From: Azonexaceae bacterium
Lineage (GTDB): Bacteria > Pseudomonadota > Gammaproteobacteria > Burkholderiales > Rhodocyclaceae
DNA: 49,708 bases
Assembly: GCA_009469675.1 (NCBI GenBank)
Contig: SSSZ01000107.1
Span: 1-49,708, forward strand
Direction: 5' to 3'
Part shown: positions 1-8,325 of the stretch, piece after piece
Layout: every line of letters starts with the position of its first letter
Position numbering within the stretch: the stretch's first letter is position 1
Program-made: the position numbers and the translations under genes
The notes under the pieces: generated by a model
Database searches by the model: none
Seen by the model: the letters and a program-made list of their open reading frames with translations, nothing else
What the model was told of the DNA's origin: nothing

Positions 1-192
1 GATACCCACGGCGCCGAGGTGATCGACCCGGTGTGGGCGCTGCTGGACGCCGCCTACCGCCGCACCGGCCCGGTGCCGACCTGCCTGGAGCGGGATTTCA
101 ACATCCCCGACCTGGCGACGCTGACCGCCGAGGTGGAAGCCATCGGGCGGCTCCTCGCGCCCTACGCCAAGACCGGCAAGGTGGCCGCATGA
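1..192 (+). CDS. hvfB: HvfB-type MNIO (DUF692) RiPP maturase, C-terminal end only
   Basis: This is the last 63 codons of a gene that begins before the window; the reading frame is open from base 1 to a TGA at 190-192. The peptide carries the ERDFNIP segment typical of the C-terminal end of DUF692/MNIO enzymes of the HvfB/BufB group. These multinuclear non-haem iron oxidases convert cysteines of a precursor peptide into oxazolone/thioamide-type groups that bind copper. The stop overlaps the ATG of the next gene (ATGA), which encodes the partner protein HvfC, so family and context agree. The catalytic metal ligands lie outside the window and cannot be checked. The precursor gene (hvfA/bufA) would be expected upstream, outside the window. 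Confidence 0.8.
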   Translation, partial: DTHGAEVIDPVWALLDAAYRRTGPVPTCLERDFNIPDLATLTAEVEAIGRLLAPYAKTGKVAA

Positions 193-938
193 ACGCCATC
201 CACCCGAGCTTCCAGCAGTTCCAGATGGCCTTCGGCCGCCATATCCGCGACCCGCGGCGCTTCGCCCGGCCGGAAGGCGTTCCCGTCCGCCGCATGGCGG
301 TGTACAACGAACTGCTCTTCAACAACATCACCGGCTTTCTCGACGCCTGCTTCCCGGTGTGCCGGGCCACCCTCGGCGAAACCCGCTGGCGGCGGCTCAA
401 CCGCGCCTTCTTCCGGGAATGGCGCAGCCACACCCCGTGGTTCCGCGAAATCCCCCGGGAGTTCATCCGCTACCTGCAGGAAGGCGAAGTGGCCCAGCCG
501 CTACCTGCCTGGTTCGTCGAAATGGCCCACTATGAGTGGGCCGAACTGGCGGTCGACGTGATGGACGCGGCGCGGCCCGCGGCCGAACCGGCGGGCGACC
601 TGCTGGCCGGCCAGCCCGTGCTCAACCCGGTGCTCATGAACCTGGCCTACCAGTGGCCGGTCAATCGCATCGGCCCCGACTACCGGCCGCGCAAGCCGGC
701 ACCGGTCTGTCTCCTGGTTTACCGGGACGACGCCGACAAGGTCCGCTTCGTCGAAATCAACCCGGTGACTTCGCGGCTCGTCACCCTGCTCGGTGAAGAA
801 GCGCTGACCGGCCGTCAAGCCTGCCTGCGCGTCGCCGCCGAACTGCAACACCCCGATCCCGAACAGGTCGTGGCCCATGGCCGTGGCCTGCTGGAAGAAC
901 TGCGGGATTGCGGGGCTCTACTCGGAGTCAGACCATGA
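189..938 (+). CDS. hvfC: HvfC/BufC family RiPP maturation partner (DUF2063)
   Basis: The protein has 249 residues. The N-terminal third has the conserved layout of DUF2063 proteins: an FGRHIRDP segment followed by a VYNELLFNN motif at about residues 38-46, which in this family forms a helical domain thought to recognise the precursor peptide and hold it for the MNIO enzyme. Start ATG at 189 overlaps the hvfB stop by four bases, so the two are translationally coupled; longer in-frame extensions upstream would run inside hvfB and are rejected. The C-terminal half is an alpha/beta region rich in Pro and Arg. It ends by ATGA overlap with the DoxX-like gene. The three-gene order is that of copper-responsive bufferin operons. 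Function is known from the family; the substrate here is inferred. Confidence 0.85.
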   Translation: MNAIHPSFQQFQMAFGRHIRDPRRFARPEGVPVRRMAVYNELLFNNITGFLDACFPVCRATLGETRWRRLNRAFFREWRSHTPWFREIPREFIRYLQEGEVAQPLPAWFVEMAHYEWAELAVDVMDAARPAAEPAGDLLAGQPVLNPVLMNLAYQWPVNRIGPDYRPRKPAPVCLLVYRDDADKVRFVEINPVTSRLVTLLGEEALTGRQACLRVAAELQHPDPEQVVAHGRGLLEELRDCGALLGVRP

Positions 939-1432
939 AAGCCCTGGCCCAAAAAGGACTCTGTGTCCTGGATCACGTCGGCCTCTGGATCGGCCTGTTC
1001 AGCCTGCGTATCCTGACCGGCTGGGATTTCTACGAATCCGGCCTGGAGAAATTCAACGGCGAGAACTGGTTCGCCGACATCCAGGACCGCTTCCCCTTCC
1101 CCTTCAACCTGGTGCCGCCGGAAGTGAGCTGGCAGATGTCCACCTGGTTTGAGTTGATCGGCGGCGTCGCCCTGGTCATTGGTTTGGGAACCCGCTTCTT
1201 CTCGGTGTCGCTCTTTGTCCTCACCATCGTCGCCATCGCCAGCGTCCACTGGCCCGACGCCTGGAACACCTTGGGCGAGCTGTACCAGGGCTACGGCTTC
1301 ACCGACAAGGGTTTCGGCAATTTCAAGCTGCCCGTGATCTTCCTCGGCATGCTGCTGCCCCTGATGCTGATGGGGCCGGGCCGGTTCAGCCTTGACCACT
1401 GGCTGCGCCAGCGCTTCCTCGGCACGCGCTGA
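935..1432 (+). CDS. hvfX: DoxX-family membrane protein, HvfX-like
   Basis: The protein has 165 residues and four predicted membrane helices (about residues 15-35, 70-90, 93-112 and 130-150), the architecture of DoxX-family inner-membrane proteins. The second helix contains FELIGGVALVIGLGTR, a typical DoxX segment. The ATG at 935 overlaps the hvfC stop. In operons of this type the DoxX protein is called HvfX or BufD-like and is thought to assist metal handling or export of the modified peptide; its biochemical role is not settled. A strong rho-independent terminator lies 21 bases after the stop, so this is the last gene of the operon. Confidence 0.82.
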   Translation: MKALAQKGLCVLDHVGLWIGLFSLRILTGWDFYESGLEKFNGENWFADIQDRFPFPFNLVPPEVSWQMSTWFELIGGVALVIGLGTRFFSVSLFVLTIVAIASVHWPDAWNTLGELYQGYGFTDKGFGNFKLPVIFLGMLLPLMLMGPGRFSLDHWLRQRFLGTR

Positions 1433-1453
1433 GCGCTGGCGCTTTGCGACAAT

Positions 1454-1480
1454 CCCGGCCGTTAGGGCCGGGTTTTTTTT
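1454..1480 (+). terminator. Rho-independent terminator of the hvf operon
   Basis: A perfect 7-bp GC stem (CCCGGCC / GGCCGGG) with the five-base loop GTTAG is followed directly by eight T residues. It sits 21 bases after the hvfX stop. Confidence 0.93.
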
Positions 1481-1598
1481 GAACTCAGCGTCGAGGCGTT
1501 GCGATCCAAGGATTGCAACGGCCTGCGTCCTGGGCCGGGTTCTCCCCCCGGGTTGGCGAGCGGCCGGCGGGAAGCCTGCGATTTTTTTTCGGCCTTTC

Positions 1599-1702
1599 AT
1601 ACCAATTCGCTTTCCAATCGAGACGCCAAGACGAGCCGGAGACAGTGCCGGCGCACGGCAAGGCGAAGTCGACAAAGGATCGGTTTGAAAGCGAATTGGT
1701 AT
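1599..1702. repeat. 104-bp dispersed repeat with terminal inverted repeats, copy A
   Basis: The element starts with ATACCAATTCGCTTTC and ends with the exact reverse complement, GAAAGCGAATTGGTAT, a perfect 16-bp terminal inverted repeat. The interior holds a core GACGAGCC...GGCAAGGCGAAGTCGAC. It contains no convincing gene of its own. Copy B at 4398 has the same length and about eight differences. The last base of the element is also the last base of the mnmC stop codon on the minus strand. Size, inverted ends and lack of coding capacity fit a miniature inverted-repeat element. Confidence 0.9.
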
Positions 1703-3618
1703 CAGCCGGAATTCGCCCCGCGGCTTCCCTGGCGGGCGCCTGCTCCCCGCAGGAGAAAGCGGCCCGGGGCGACGGCGTTGGCCAGGTCGGTTTCCAGGGG
1801 GAGAGGGTCGCCGTCGATCCGGCTGGCCAGCAGTTCGGCCATGAGGGCCGACCAGACGACGCCGCGGGCGCCGAAGCCTTGGGCGCACCAGAGGCCCGGC
1901 TGCAATTCCAGATCCTGGAGGCGGGTCGCCTCCCGGCCGGCCTCTGGCTGGGGCACCGGCCCCACCATGGGCAGACGGTCGGGGGAGGCCGGGCGAAAGC
2001 CGACGCGGCCGGCGAGGGATGCGGCGTCGAGGCCGGCGGTGAAGCCAGGAAGCATGAGGTTAAGGCGGGCCAGGTTGTCGCGATGGTCCCCGGGGCGCTC
2101 GCGGGGATCGTCGTCGCCGACCAGGAAGGACGCCCCTGCCGTGAGAAAGCCATCGACCGCCGGGGTGGCGTAGCCCAGCCGGCAGAGCACTACTTCCAGG
2201 GGCGGCGTTGCGGCTTGCGGCAGGTGGCTGATCTGGCCCCGGGCTGAGCGCTGGGGCAGCCAGGCGAGGGGGGGCAGGCGGGTCGCTTCGGCCCCGCCCG
2301 CCACCAGCAGCAGCGGCGCCTCGGCGAGCACCGCACCGTCCGGCCCGCGGGCCAGCCAGCCGGCGGCGTGGCGCTCGATGGCGGCGACCGGGCAGGCGAA
2401 GCGGGTCGTGATTTGCTGGGGAAAGGCTTCCAGGGCGGCGGCGCAGAGGGAAAAGGGCTGCACCCAGCCGCCTCCGGGAAACCACCAGCCGCCGGTACTC
2501 ACCGGCCAGGCGAGCTGGTTTGACGCGGCTTCCCGGTCGATGAACCGGAGAAATTCCTCCGGGGGCGCCAAGGTGTCGACGGTGCGGCGCTGCACCGCCT
2601 CGTGGGCCAAGTCCCGCGCCAGGTGGAGGACGCCGCAGGCCTGCCAGCGCACTGTCGGGCCGAGTTCGCCGAGCAGCGCCCGGGTCGCCAGGTAACCCGC
2701 CCGGGTCAGGCGGGCCAGGCGGTTGTCGTCGATGCTGGGCAGGGGGCGCAGAACCCCGGCGAGGTTGCCGGAGGCGCCCTGGCCGGGCGCCCCGTGGCGG
2801 TCCACGACGGTGACCTGCCAGCCCCGGGCGGCCAGCCGGTGGGCCGCCGTGCTGCCCGCCACCCCGGCGCCCAGGACGATGGCCCGGCGGTCCGCCGGCA
2901 GGGCGTGGCCGGCCGGTTTGCGCGAGCGGTAGCGGCCGGCCAGCATCTGCCGCTTGCCGGCGAAGCCGGGGCGCTTTTCCAGATCGAATTCGCAGGCCGC
3001 CAGGGCCTCCCGCACCGCCCCCGCCACCGACCAGGTGGCCAGGGTTGCCCCCGGCGCCGCCAGGCGGGCCAGCGCCCGGCACAGGGCCGGCGACCAGAGG
3101 TCGGGGTTCTTGTCCGGCGCGAAGCCGTCGAGGTAGATGGCGTCGGCGGCGGCGTCGAGGCGGTTGAGAACCGCTCCGGCGTCGCCGAAGACGAGGGTCA
3201 GGACAAGGCAGCCGTCGGCCAGATCGAGGCGATGGACGCCCGGCACCAGGGACGGCCAGCGGCGGCGCAGTTCGGCAGCGAGAGGGGCGAATTCCGGCCA
3301 GGCGGCGTGGGCCGCCGCCAGGTCGGCGGCGGAAAGCGGGTGTTTCTCGACGGAGACGAAATGCAGGCGCCGGCAGCGCTGCGGATCGTCCCGCCAGGCC
3401 GCCCAGGTGGCAAGAAAATTCAAGCCCAGGCCAAAACCGGTCTCCAGGATGACGAAACGCTCCCGCCTCTGCCAGCGGGCCGGCAGATCGTTGCCGCCGA
3501 GAAAGACGTGGCGGGCCTGGGCGGGGCCGCCGGCGGCGGCATGGTAGACGTCGCCGTAGGTTTCCGAAACCGGAATGCCGTCAGGGCCGAAGGTCAGGCG
3601 GGCAGGGTCGATCCACAC
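1702..3618 (-). CDS. mnmC: Bifunctional tRNA wobble-uridine modification enzyme MnmC
   Basis: MnmC completes synthesis of mnm5(s2)U34 in tRNA: the C-terminal FAD domain removes the carboxymethyl group and the N-terminal SAM domain methylates the product. The N-terminal half shows the SAM-binding [11 protein letters not shown] segment and a [14 protein letters not shown] motif, both hallmarks of the MnmC/DUF752 methyltransferase. The C-terminal half starts with the Rossmann motif [16 protein letters not shown] for FAD. I chose the GTG at 3618 (start VWIDPARL) because homologous N-termini begin with a similar PARL segment; the frame stays open further upstream but that stretch looks non-coding, and no strong ribosome binding site decides the matter. 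Predicted length is 638 residues, close to the usual 640-690. The stop is formed at the edge of repeat copy A. Confidence 0.92.
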   Translation of the reverse strand: MWIDPARLTFGPDGIPVSETYGDVYHAAAGGPAQARHVFLGGNDLPARWQRRERFVILETGFGLGLNFLATWAAWRDDPQRCRRLHFVSVEKHPLSAADLAAAHAAWPEFAPLAAELRRRWPSLVPGVHRLDLADGCLVLTLVFGDAGAVLNRLDAAADAIYLDGFAPDKNPDLWSPALCRALARLAAPGATLATWSVAGAVREALAACEFDLEKRPGFAGKRQMLAGRYRSRKPAGHALPADRRAIVLGAGVAGSTAAHRLAARGWQVTVVDRHGAPGQGASGNLAGVLRPLPSIDDNRLARLTRAGYLATRALLGELGPTVRWQACGVLHLARDLAHEAVQRRTVDTLAPPEEFLRFIDREAASNQLAWPVSTGGWWFPGGGWVQPFSLCAAALEAFPQQITTRFACPVAAIERHAAGWLARGPDGAVLAEAPLLLVAGGAEATRLPPLAWLPQRSARGQISHLPQAATPPLEVVLCRLGYATPAVDGFLTAGASFLVGDDDPRERPGDHRDNLARLNLMLPGFTAGLDAASLAGRVGFRPASPDRLPMVGPVPQPEAGREATRLQDLELQPGLWCAQGFGARGVVWSALMAELLASRIDGDPLPLETDLANAVAPGRFLLRGAGARQGSRGANSG

Positions 3619-3795
3619 GGGAAACAGGAAAAAGCAAAAGGCGGATGATACCGGTTTCAGCTTGCGGACGACCCGGCGATTCCCTGTCGACCGACCCCGG
3701 GTCGCCAATCGGTGGCCAGAAAAAAGCGGCCGCCAAGCCGTCGGGCAAAGCGGCTGGCATGACCAATGCGCATGAATTTCCGACCAAAAACTCAA

Positions 3796-3824
3796 TTGAA
3801 TCGACGGCGGCCATCCTTTCTAAT
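3796..3824 (+). promoter_or_regulatory. Possible sigma-70 promoter of the thioesterase gene
   Basis: TTGAAT at 3796-3801 and TCTAAT at 3819-3824 are separated by 17 bases, each matching four or five of six consensus positions. They lie in the most AT-rich part of the mnmC-thioesterase gap, about 80 bases before the start codon. Nothing else stands out in the 283-base gap 3619-3901. Confidence 0.35.
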
Positions 3825-3901
3825 AACGCGACGTGTCCCATCAGCCATAACGAGACGATCGAGGGCCGGCCTGCCTAATTACCTAGCCAAGGAGAACAGA
3901 G

Positions 3902-4345
3902 ATGCCCCAAGATGCCAATCCGCAATTCGCCGAGTCGATCCGGGCCAGCTTCGCCAGACAAAACGCGATGCATCTGGTGCGAGCCAGCCTTCCCCTCGTC
4001 GAACACGGCCGAACCGAAATCCATGTCCCGCACTGGGAGGGCATTGAGCAGCAGCACGGTTTCGTGCACGGTGGCGTGGTCGGCATGATTGCCGATACTG
4101 CTGCCGGTTACGCGGCAATGAGCATGGTTCCAGCCGCCGCCTCGGTACTGACGGTGGAATACAAGATGAACCTGATGGCTCCCGCTGATGGCGAAAAACT
4201 CGTTGCCCGCGGCGAGGTCGTCCGGCCGGGCCGCACCCTCATCGTGACCAAGGCAGAAGTCTTCGCCGTCAAGGATGGTAAAGAAAGCCTCTGCGCCCTC
4301 ATGCAGCAAACCATGATGGTTATGCCGGGGAAGGCGGAGAAATAG
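3902..4345 (+). CDS. PaaI-family hotdog thioesterase
   Basis: A 147-residue single hotdog-fold protein. The segment HGGVVGMIADTAAGYAAMS at about residues 58-76 matches the helix and active-site region of PaaI/YdiI-type acyl-CoA thioesterases, where the HGG turn and the following Asp take part in catalysis. The start is set by a good ribosome binding site (AAGGAG, seven bases before the ATG). It stands alone between mnmC and repeat copy B, so it is probably monocistronic. The acyl-CoA substrate cannot be read from sequence; related enzymes act on phenylacetyl-, benzoyl- or fatty acyl-CoA. Confidence 0.88.
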   Translation: MPQDANPQFAESIRASFARQNAMHLVRASLPLVEHGRTEIHVPHWEGIEQQHGFVHGGVVGMIADTAAGYAAMSMVPAAASVLTVEYKMNLMAPADGEKLVARGEVVRPGRTLIVTKAEVFAVKDGKESLCALMQQTMMVMPGKAEK

Positions 4346-4397
4346 CCTCCGTCGGCCGGCCGTCGACGGGTGCCGGACTCAGGCGGTACGGTGATTG

Positions 4398-4501
4398 ATA
4401 GCAATTCGCTTTCCAATCGAGACGCGAAGACGAGCCGCAGACAGTGCTGGAGCACGGCAAGGCGCAGTCGACAACCGATCGGTTTGAAAGCGAATTGGTA
4501 T
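4398..4501. repeat. 104-bp dispersed repeat, copy B
   Basis: Same length and about 92 percent identical to copy A by eye. The inverted repeat here extends to 18 bases at each end with one mismatch (TGATAGCAATTCGC at the left, GCGAATTGGTATCA at the right). Its right end provides the A of the TGA stop of the minus-strand gene that follows, as in copy A. It lies between the convergent thioesterase and 160-aa genes and could fold into a long hairpin in either transcript. Confidence 0.9.
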
Positions 4502-4983
4502 CAGTGCAACTGCCGGTGGGATGGGCTGCCAGCTCGGGCGGCCGCGGGGAGATTGTCGAGGGCGAGATCCCACTGGGCGGTTTCGGCGGCGCTGCGGAGC
4601 ATGGCGCAGAGGGCTTGCAGGAGGGGGGCGGTGAGTTTGAAGGTGAGGCTGCGTTCCCGCGGTTCGCGCAGGGTGAGGGTGCATTGGCCGTGGCCGGCGG
4701 GTTCGATGCGGGCTTCGGCGGGGAGCAGCGGCGTGGCACCCAGGGGGAAGACGGGGTCTTCGTTGCGGTAGGGCTGGGAGAAATCGGCGGGCGGCGGCAG
4801 GCCGGCGGCCGGCGTGGCCGCCCCGAGGTGGCTGTGGAGCATGGCCACCAGGCCCGGCCAGAGTTCCTTGAGGAAGCGCCGGGTGACGAAGACCCGGATT
4901 TCCTCGTTGTTGCCGCCGGCGATGCGCAGCACCAGGCGATCCTGGATGGCGTCGGCGGCGGCCTGGATCTGGCTGATCTGCAT
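4501..4983 (-). CDS. Conserved hypothetical protein, 160 residues
   Basis: I do not recognise the family. The first half (MQISQIQAAADAIQDRLVL, then RIAGGNNEEIRVFVTRRFLKEL) looks folded, with amphipathic strands, and the last third has alternating beta-like segments (GQCTLTLREP, SLTFKLTAP). No signal peptide, membrane helix or metal motif is visible. It follows lysS on the same strand, but the 111-base gap is filled by a decayed repeat copy, and its own stop is formed by the end of copy B. Codon use resembles the neighbours, so it is probably a real protein. A short-range role near translation genes would be guesswork. Confidence 0.65.
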   Translation of the reverse strand: MQISQIQAAADAIQDRLVLRIAGGNNEEIRVFVTRRFLKELWPGLVAMLHSHLGAATPAAGLPPPADFSQPYRNEDPVFPLGATPLLPAEARIEPAGHGQCTLTLREPRERSLTFKLTAPLLQALCAMLRSAAETAQWDLALDNLPAAARAGSPSHRQLH

Positions 4984-4991
4984 GGACTATC

Positions 4992-5095
4992 TCTGCCGTT
5001 CGGCGGTCAGTCGTGGCGCGAGGACGAGCCGAAGACGGCGCAAGGCGCACGGCGGGGCGAAGTCGACGGCGCCACGGCTGGGCCGCGAACGGAAT
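4992..5095. repeat. Decayed copy of the 104-bp repeat (copy E)
   Basis: The core words GACGAGCC, GCGCACGG and GGCGAAGTCGAC occur in the same order and spacing as in copies A and B. The terminal repeats have decayed (right end GCGAACGGAATTA). The right end again falls on the stop codon of the adjacent minus-strand gene, here the TAA of lysS. The left boundary is estimated from the 104-bp length of the intact copies. Confidence 0.6.
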
Positions 5096-6603
5096 TACTC
5101 GGGACGCATCTGGGGGAAGAGGATGACGTCGCGGATGGCCGGGGCGTCGGTGAGCAGCATGACCAGGCGGTCGATGCCGATGCCGCAGCCGCCGGTGGGG
5201 GGCAGGCCGTATTCGAGGGCGCGGATGAAGTCGGCGTCGTAGTACATGGCCTCTTCGTCGCCGGCGTCCTTGGCCTTGGCCTGCTCGGCGAAGCGGGCGG
5301 CCTGGTCCTCGGCGTCGTTGAGTTCGGAGAAGCCGTTGGCGATTTCGCGGCCGACGATGAAGAGTTCGAAGCGCTCGGTGATTTCCGGGTTGCTGTCGGA
5401 GGCGCGGGCCAGCGGCGAGACTTCCACCGGGTAGTCGATGATGAAGGTGGGTTCCCAGAGCTGGGCTTCGGCTGTTTCTTCGAAGAACAGGAGTTGCAGG
5501 CTGCCCAGCCCGGGGGTGCCCTTCATTTCGACCTTGCGGGCGGCGAGCTGCTGGCGCAGCCAGTCGGCGTCGTTCAATTGGGCGTCGGTGTATTGCGGGC
5601 AGTAGTGTTTGACGGCCTCGACCATGGTCAGGCGGTGGAAGGGCTTGGAGAGGTCGAGCTCCCGGCCCTGGTATTGGAAGACTTCCTTGCCCAGGGCTTC
5701 GCGGGCGGCGTGGCGCAAGAGGCCTTCGGTGAAATCCATGAGGCTCTTGTAGTCGGCGTAGGCCTCGTAGAACTCCATCATGGTGAATTCGGGGTTGTGG
5801 CGGGGCGACAGGCCTTCGTTGCGGAAATTGCGGTTGATTTCGAAGACCTTCTCGAAGCCGCCTACCACCAGGCGTTTCAAGTACAGCTCGGGGGCGATGC
5901 GCAGGAACTGCTGCATGTCGAGGGCGTTGTGGTGGGTGACGAAGGGCTTGGCCGAGGCGCCGCCGGGGATGGGGTGCATCATCGGCGTTTCGACCTCGAG
6001 GAAGCCGTGGCCGCTCATGTAGTGGCGGATCGAGCCGACGATGCGGCTCCGCGCCTGGAAGGTGAAGCGGGTTTCCTCGTTCATGATGAGGTCCACGTAA
6101 CGCTGGCGGTATTTCATTTCGACGTCGGCCAGGCCGTGGAACTTGTCGGGGAGCGGGCGGAGCGACTTGGTGAGGAGGCGGATTTCACTGGCCTGGATGG
6201 TCAACTCGCCGGTTTTGGTCTTCATCAGGGTGCCGACGACGCCGAGGATGTCCCCCAGATCCCAGTGCTTGAAGTCGGCATAGACGTCTTCGCCCACCTT
6301 GTCGCGGGCGACGTAGATCTGGATGCGGCCGGAAAGATCCTGCAGGGTGGCGAAGGAGGCCTTGCCCATGACCCGCTTGAGCATCATGCGGCCGGCGACC
6401 TTGACCTCCACCGGCAGGCCTTCGAGTTCCTCGGCGGATTTTTCGCCGTAGGCGTCGAGCAGCTTGGCCGCCGTGTTTTCCCGCTGGAAGTCGTTGGGGA
6501 AGGCCTTGCCCGTCTTGCGCCAGGCGGTGAGCTTGGCACGGCGCTCGGCGATGAGTTGGTTTTCGTCCTGAAGGGCGGGGGTTTGCTGGTCGGGGTTGGA
6601 CAT
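5095..6603 (-). CDS. lysS: Lysyl-tRNA synthetase, class II
   Basis: A 502-residue class IIb synthetase that charges tRNA-Lys. An N-terminal OB-fold anticodon-binding domain occupies about residues 60-150 ([19 protein letters not shown]). The catalytic core follows, with motif 2 [20 protein letters not shown] near residue 260 and motif 3 [10 protein letters not shown] near residue 480. The length is normal. The ATG at 6603 is preceded by AAGGA at a good distance. It lies in the same direction as prfB and the genes between them, so the block 9430-5095 could be one transcription unit of translation-related genes. Confidence 0.98.
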   Translation of the reverse strand: MSNPDQQTPALQDENQLIAERRAKLTAWRKTGKAFPNDFQRENTAAKLLDAYGEKSAEELEGLPVEVKVAGRMMLKRVMGKASFATLQDLSGRIQIYVARDKVGEDVYADFKHWDLGDILGVVGTLMKTKTGELTIQASEIRLLTKSLRPLPDKFHGLADVEMKYRQRYVDLIMNEETRFTFQARSRIVGSIRHYMSGHGFLEVETPMMHPIPGGASAKPFVTHHNALDMQQFLRIAPELYLKRLVVGGFEKVFEINRNFRNEGLSPRHNPEFTMMEFYEAYADYKSLMDFTEGLLRHAAREALGKEVFQYQGRELDLSKPFHRLTMVEAVKHYCPQYTDAQLNDADWLRQQLAARKVEMKGTPGLGSLQLLFFEETAEAQLWEPTFIIDYPVEVSPLARASDSNPEITERFELFIVGREIANGFSELNDAEDQAARFAEQAKAKDAGDEEAMYYDADFIRALEYGLPPTGGCGIGIDRLVMLLTDAPAIRDVILFPQMRPE

Positions 6604-6672
6604 TTGGAATCCTTGAAAACTGATGAGACGCCGAAGGCCGGCGTAAAACCCTGAATTTTCCCCGATTTTGAC

Positions 6673-7047
6673 CTATCGGGACAAGTTTGGCGCGCCGTCG
6701 TAATGGATGGCCAGCCAGACCGTTGTTTGCCCGGAGGCGGTCCACTCCACGCGGTGGCGGCGGTGGGGGGCGATGGCGACGAAATCCCCGGCCTTGAGGC
6801 AGCGGGGTTCGGCCTCGTCGGCGAAGCGGAGCAGGGCGTCGCCCTGGAGGAGCACCACCCATTCGGCCCGCTCCTGGTCGTACCAGAAATCCGGCGGGCT
6901 GGCCTGGCCGGTGGAGACGATGCGCTCGATGGTCAGCCCGGGTTTTGCGAGAAGCCGGGAAACTAGTTCGGTTTCCTGCACGCCGGCCGGGAGGTTGGCG
7001 AACAGGTTGCCACTGGGGTCGGCGGGATCGGCGGGTTGGGTGGGCAT
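6673..7047 (-). CDS. Small cupin-domain protein
   Basis: A 124-residue single-domain cupin. The two cupin motifs are visible: a first motif around PPDFWYDQERAEWVVLLQGD, with Glu in the usual ligand position, and a second motif GDFVAIAPHRRHRV, containing His. This suggests a metal-binding beta barrel, though the first motif lacks the usual HxH pair, so metal binding is not assured. It lies between lysS and an unrecognised membrane-anchored protein, same strand, 27 bases after the latter. The start ATG overlaps a three-unit 9-bp tandem repeat. No substrate can be inferred. Confidence 0.8.
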   Translation of the reverse strand: MPTQPADPADPSGNLFANLPAGVQETELVSRLLAKPGLTIERIVSTGQASPPDFWYDQERAEWVVLLQGDALLRFADEAEPRCLKAGDFVAIAPHRRHRVEWTASGQTTVWLAIHYDGAPNLSR

Positions 7048-7072
7048 GGCGGGTATGGCGGGTATGGCGGGC
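7046..7072. repeat. Short 9-bp tandem repeat (three units)
   Basis: The unit ATGGCGGGT occurs three times in a row (last base C in the third). It fills the gap between the 410-aa gene and the cupin gene and touches the cupin start codon, so unit-number change would alter the cupin ribosome-binding region. Confidence 0.7.
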
Positions 7073-7074
7073 GA

Positions 7075-8307
7075 TCAGCGGTAGAGGGGCAGGGCGGCAA
7101 CGCGGCGTTCGATCTCGGCCGCCATTTCGCGGTAGGCGGGGCTGCCGGCTCCCCCGAAGCGGCGGCGGAATTCCCTTTCCCCGAGGAATTCCGGCAGGCC
7201 GGCCAGGGGGGGGAGGAGGTCGGCCTCGGCGAAATCGCCTTGCAGGGCGGCGTCGAGCCGCTCGCCGGCGCGCACCGCCAACTCGCCGAAGCGGGTTCCC
7301 GCCCGGTCGGCGGCCAGGTCGGCGAAGGAAAAGCCGCTGCCGTGGCGGGCGTCGTCGAGTTCCTTGTAGAGACCGATGGCGTCGGCCACCGGTTCGCCGG
7401 CCCAGGCGGCCAGGGCCGCGGAGATGGCGAAGTGCTGGGCACTGTCGTAGCGGCCCTGGAGGGTCAGCGCCACGGGCCGCGGGCGCGGCCATTGGCGGGC
7501 TTCGGGAACGAGGGCGGCAAGGTCTTTTTCGTAGAGGTAGATGGCCAGCACCAGGAGGGCCGCCCGGCGCATCGCCGGCGCCTCGTCGCTGGGCAGGAGG
7601 AGCAGGGGTTTGAGAGTGGCGGCGAGGGGCACCCTGGCCCCCGTCGCCCGATGGTCGAGGAGTCCGGCCAGGGCGGTCTGGGCGACCTTGAGGCGGGCCA
7701 CGTCTTCCGGGTTGAGGGCGATGGCACGGGCCCGAGCGAGGATTTCCGGCGCCCAGACGTAGGTCACGGTCACGGTGCCGGCGGCGGGTTCGAAACTCAA
7801 TTGCCGGATGGCCCGGCGGGCCAGGGACCATTCGCTGCCCACCCCGGCCTGACCCACCGCCCAGTTGATGGCGGCTTCCACCAGGGCCGCGGGGACGGGC
7901 AGCGAGCCGATGGCGGCGGCAGCGATGTGGGGTTCGTTTTCCGCCTCGTGGATGGTGGTGCGCAGGTTGAGGTAGCCGGCTCCCGGCAGGCGAAAGCTCA
8001 GCCGGATTTCGGCGGATTCCTCGGCCAGAACCAGGGCGCCGCGGCTTTTGAGAAAGCGGTTGGCCAGGTAGTTGGCGCCTTCGTCGAGGAGCGCCGCGGG
8101 AATGGCGACGGTGCGCCGCTCCCCGCCCTGCAGGCGGCGCGGGTCGTTGGCGGCGAACAGGCGCTTGGCCTGGGCGATGGCCGCGGGGGAAATGGTTTCG
8201 CCGCGGTCGACGAGGGGTTTGGCGTCGAGGGCGGCCAGCAGCAATCCTGCCACGACCAGTACGGGGAGCAGCAGGATTGCACCCAGCCAGGCGAAGAACC
8301 TTGCCAT
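7075..8307 (-). CDS. Membrane-anchored conserved hypothetical protein, 410 residues
   Basis: The N-terminus has one hydrophobic helix (about residues 5-27, WLGAILLLPVLVVAGLLLAA) preceded by Arg, so the protein is probably an inner-membrane protein with the rest in the periplasm. No cysteine lipobox or known catalytic motif is visible. The rest is mostly helical, with many Ala/Leu/Arg-rich segments and repeated RRAAL/LARRAI stretches. I do not recognise the family. It starts 18 bases after the prfB stop and is followed by the cupin gene, so it is probably co-transcribed with prfB. The long, well-composed frame and consistent third-position GC support a real gene. Confidence 0.78.
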   Translation of the reverse strand: MARFFAWLGAILLLPVLVVAGLLLAALDAKPLVDRGETISPAAIAQAKRLFAANDPRRLQGGERRTVAIPAALLDEGANYLANRFLKSRGALVLAEESAEIRLSFRLPGAGYLNLRTTIHEAENEPHIAAAAIGSLPVPAALVEAAINWAVGQAGVGSEWSLARRAIRQLSFEPAAGTVTVTYVWAPEILARARAIALNPEDVARLKVAQTALAGLLDHRATGARVPLAATLKPLLLLPSDEAPAMRRAALLVLAIYLYEKDLAALVPEARQWPRPRPVALTLQGRYDSAQHFAISAALAAWAGEPVADAIGLYKELDDARHGSGFSFADLAADRAGTRFGELAVRAGERLDAALQGDFAEADLLPPLAGLPEFLGEREFRRRFGGAGSPAYREMAAEIERRVAALPLYR

Positions 8308-8325
8308 GGGCGGGGGCCGGCGGGC

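Noticed and set aside
1574-1590. T-rich run (eight T) upstream of repeat copy A as a terminator
   Set aside because: No matching stem precedes it on either strand, though it lies downstream of mnmC.
4444-6654. Very long plus-strand open frame opposite lysS
   Set aside because: Composition is repetitive Gly/Ala/Val/Glu typical of the antisense of a GC-rich gene; lysS on the other strand is unmistakable.
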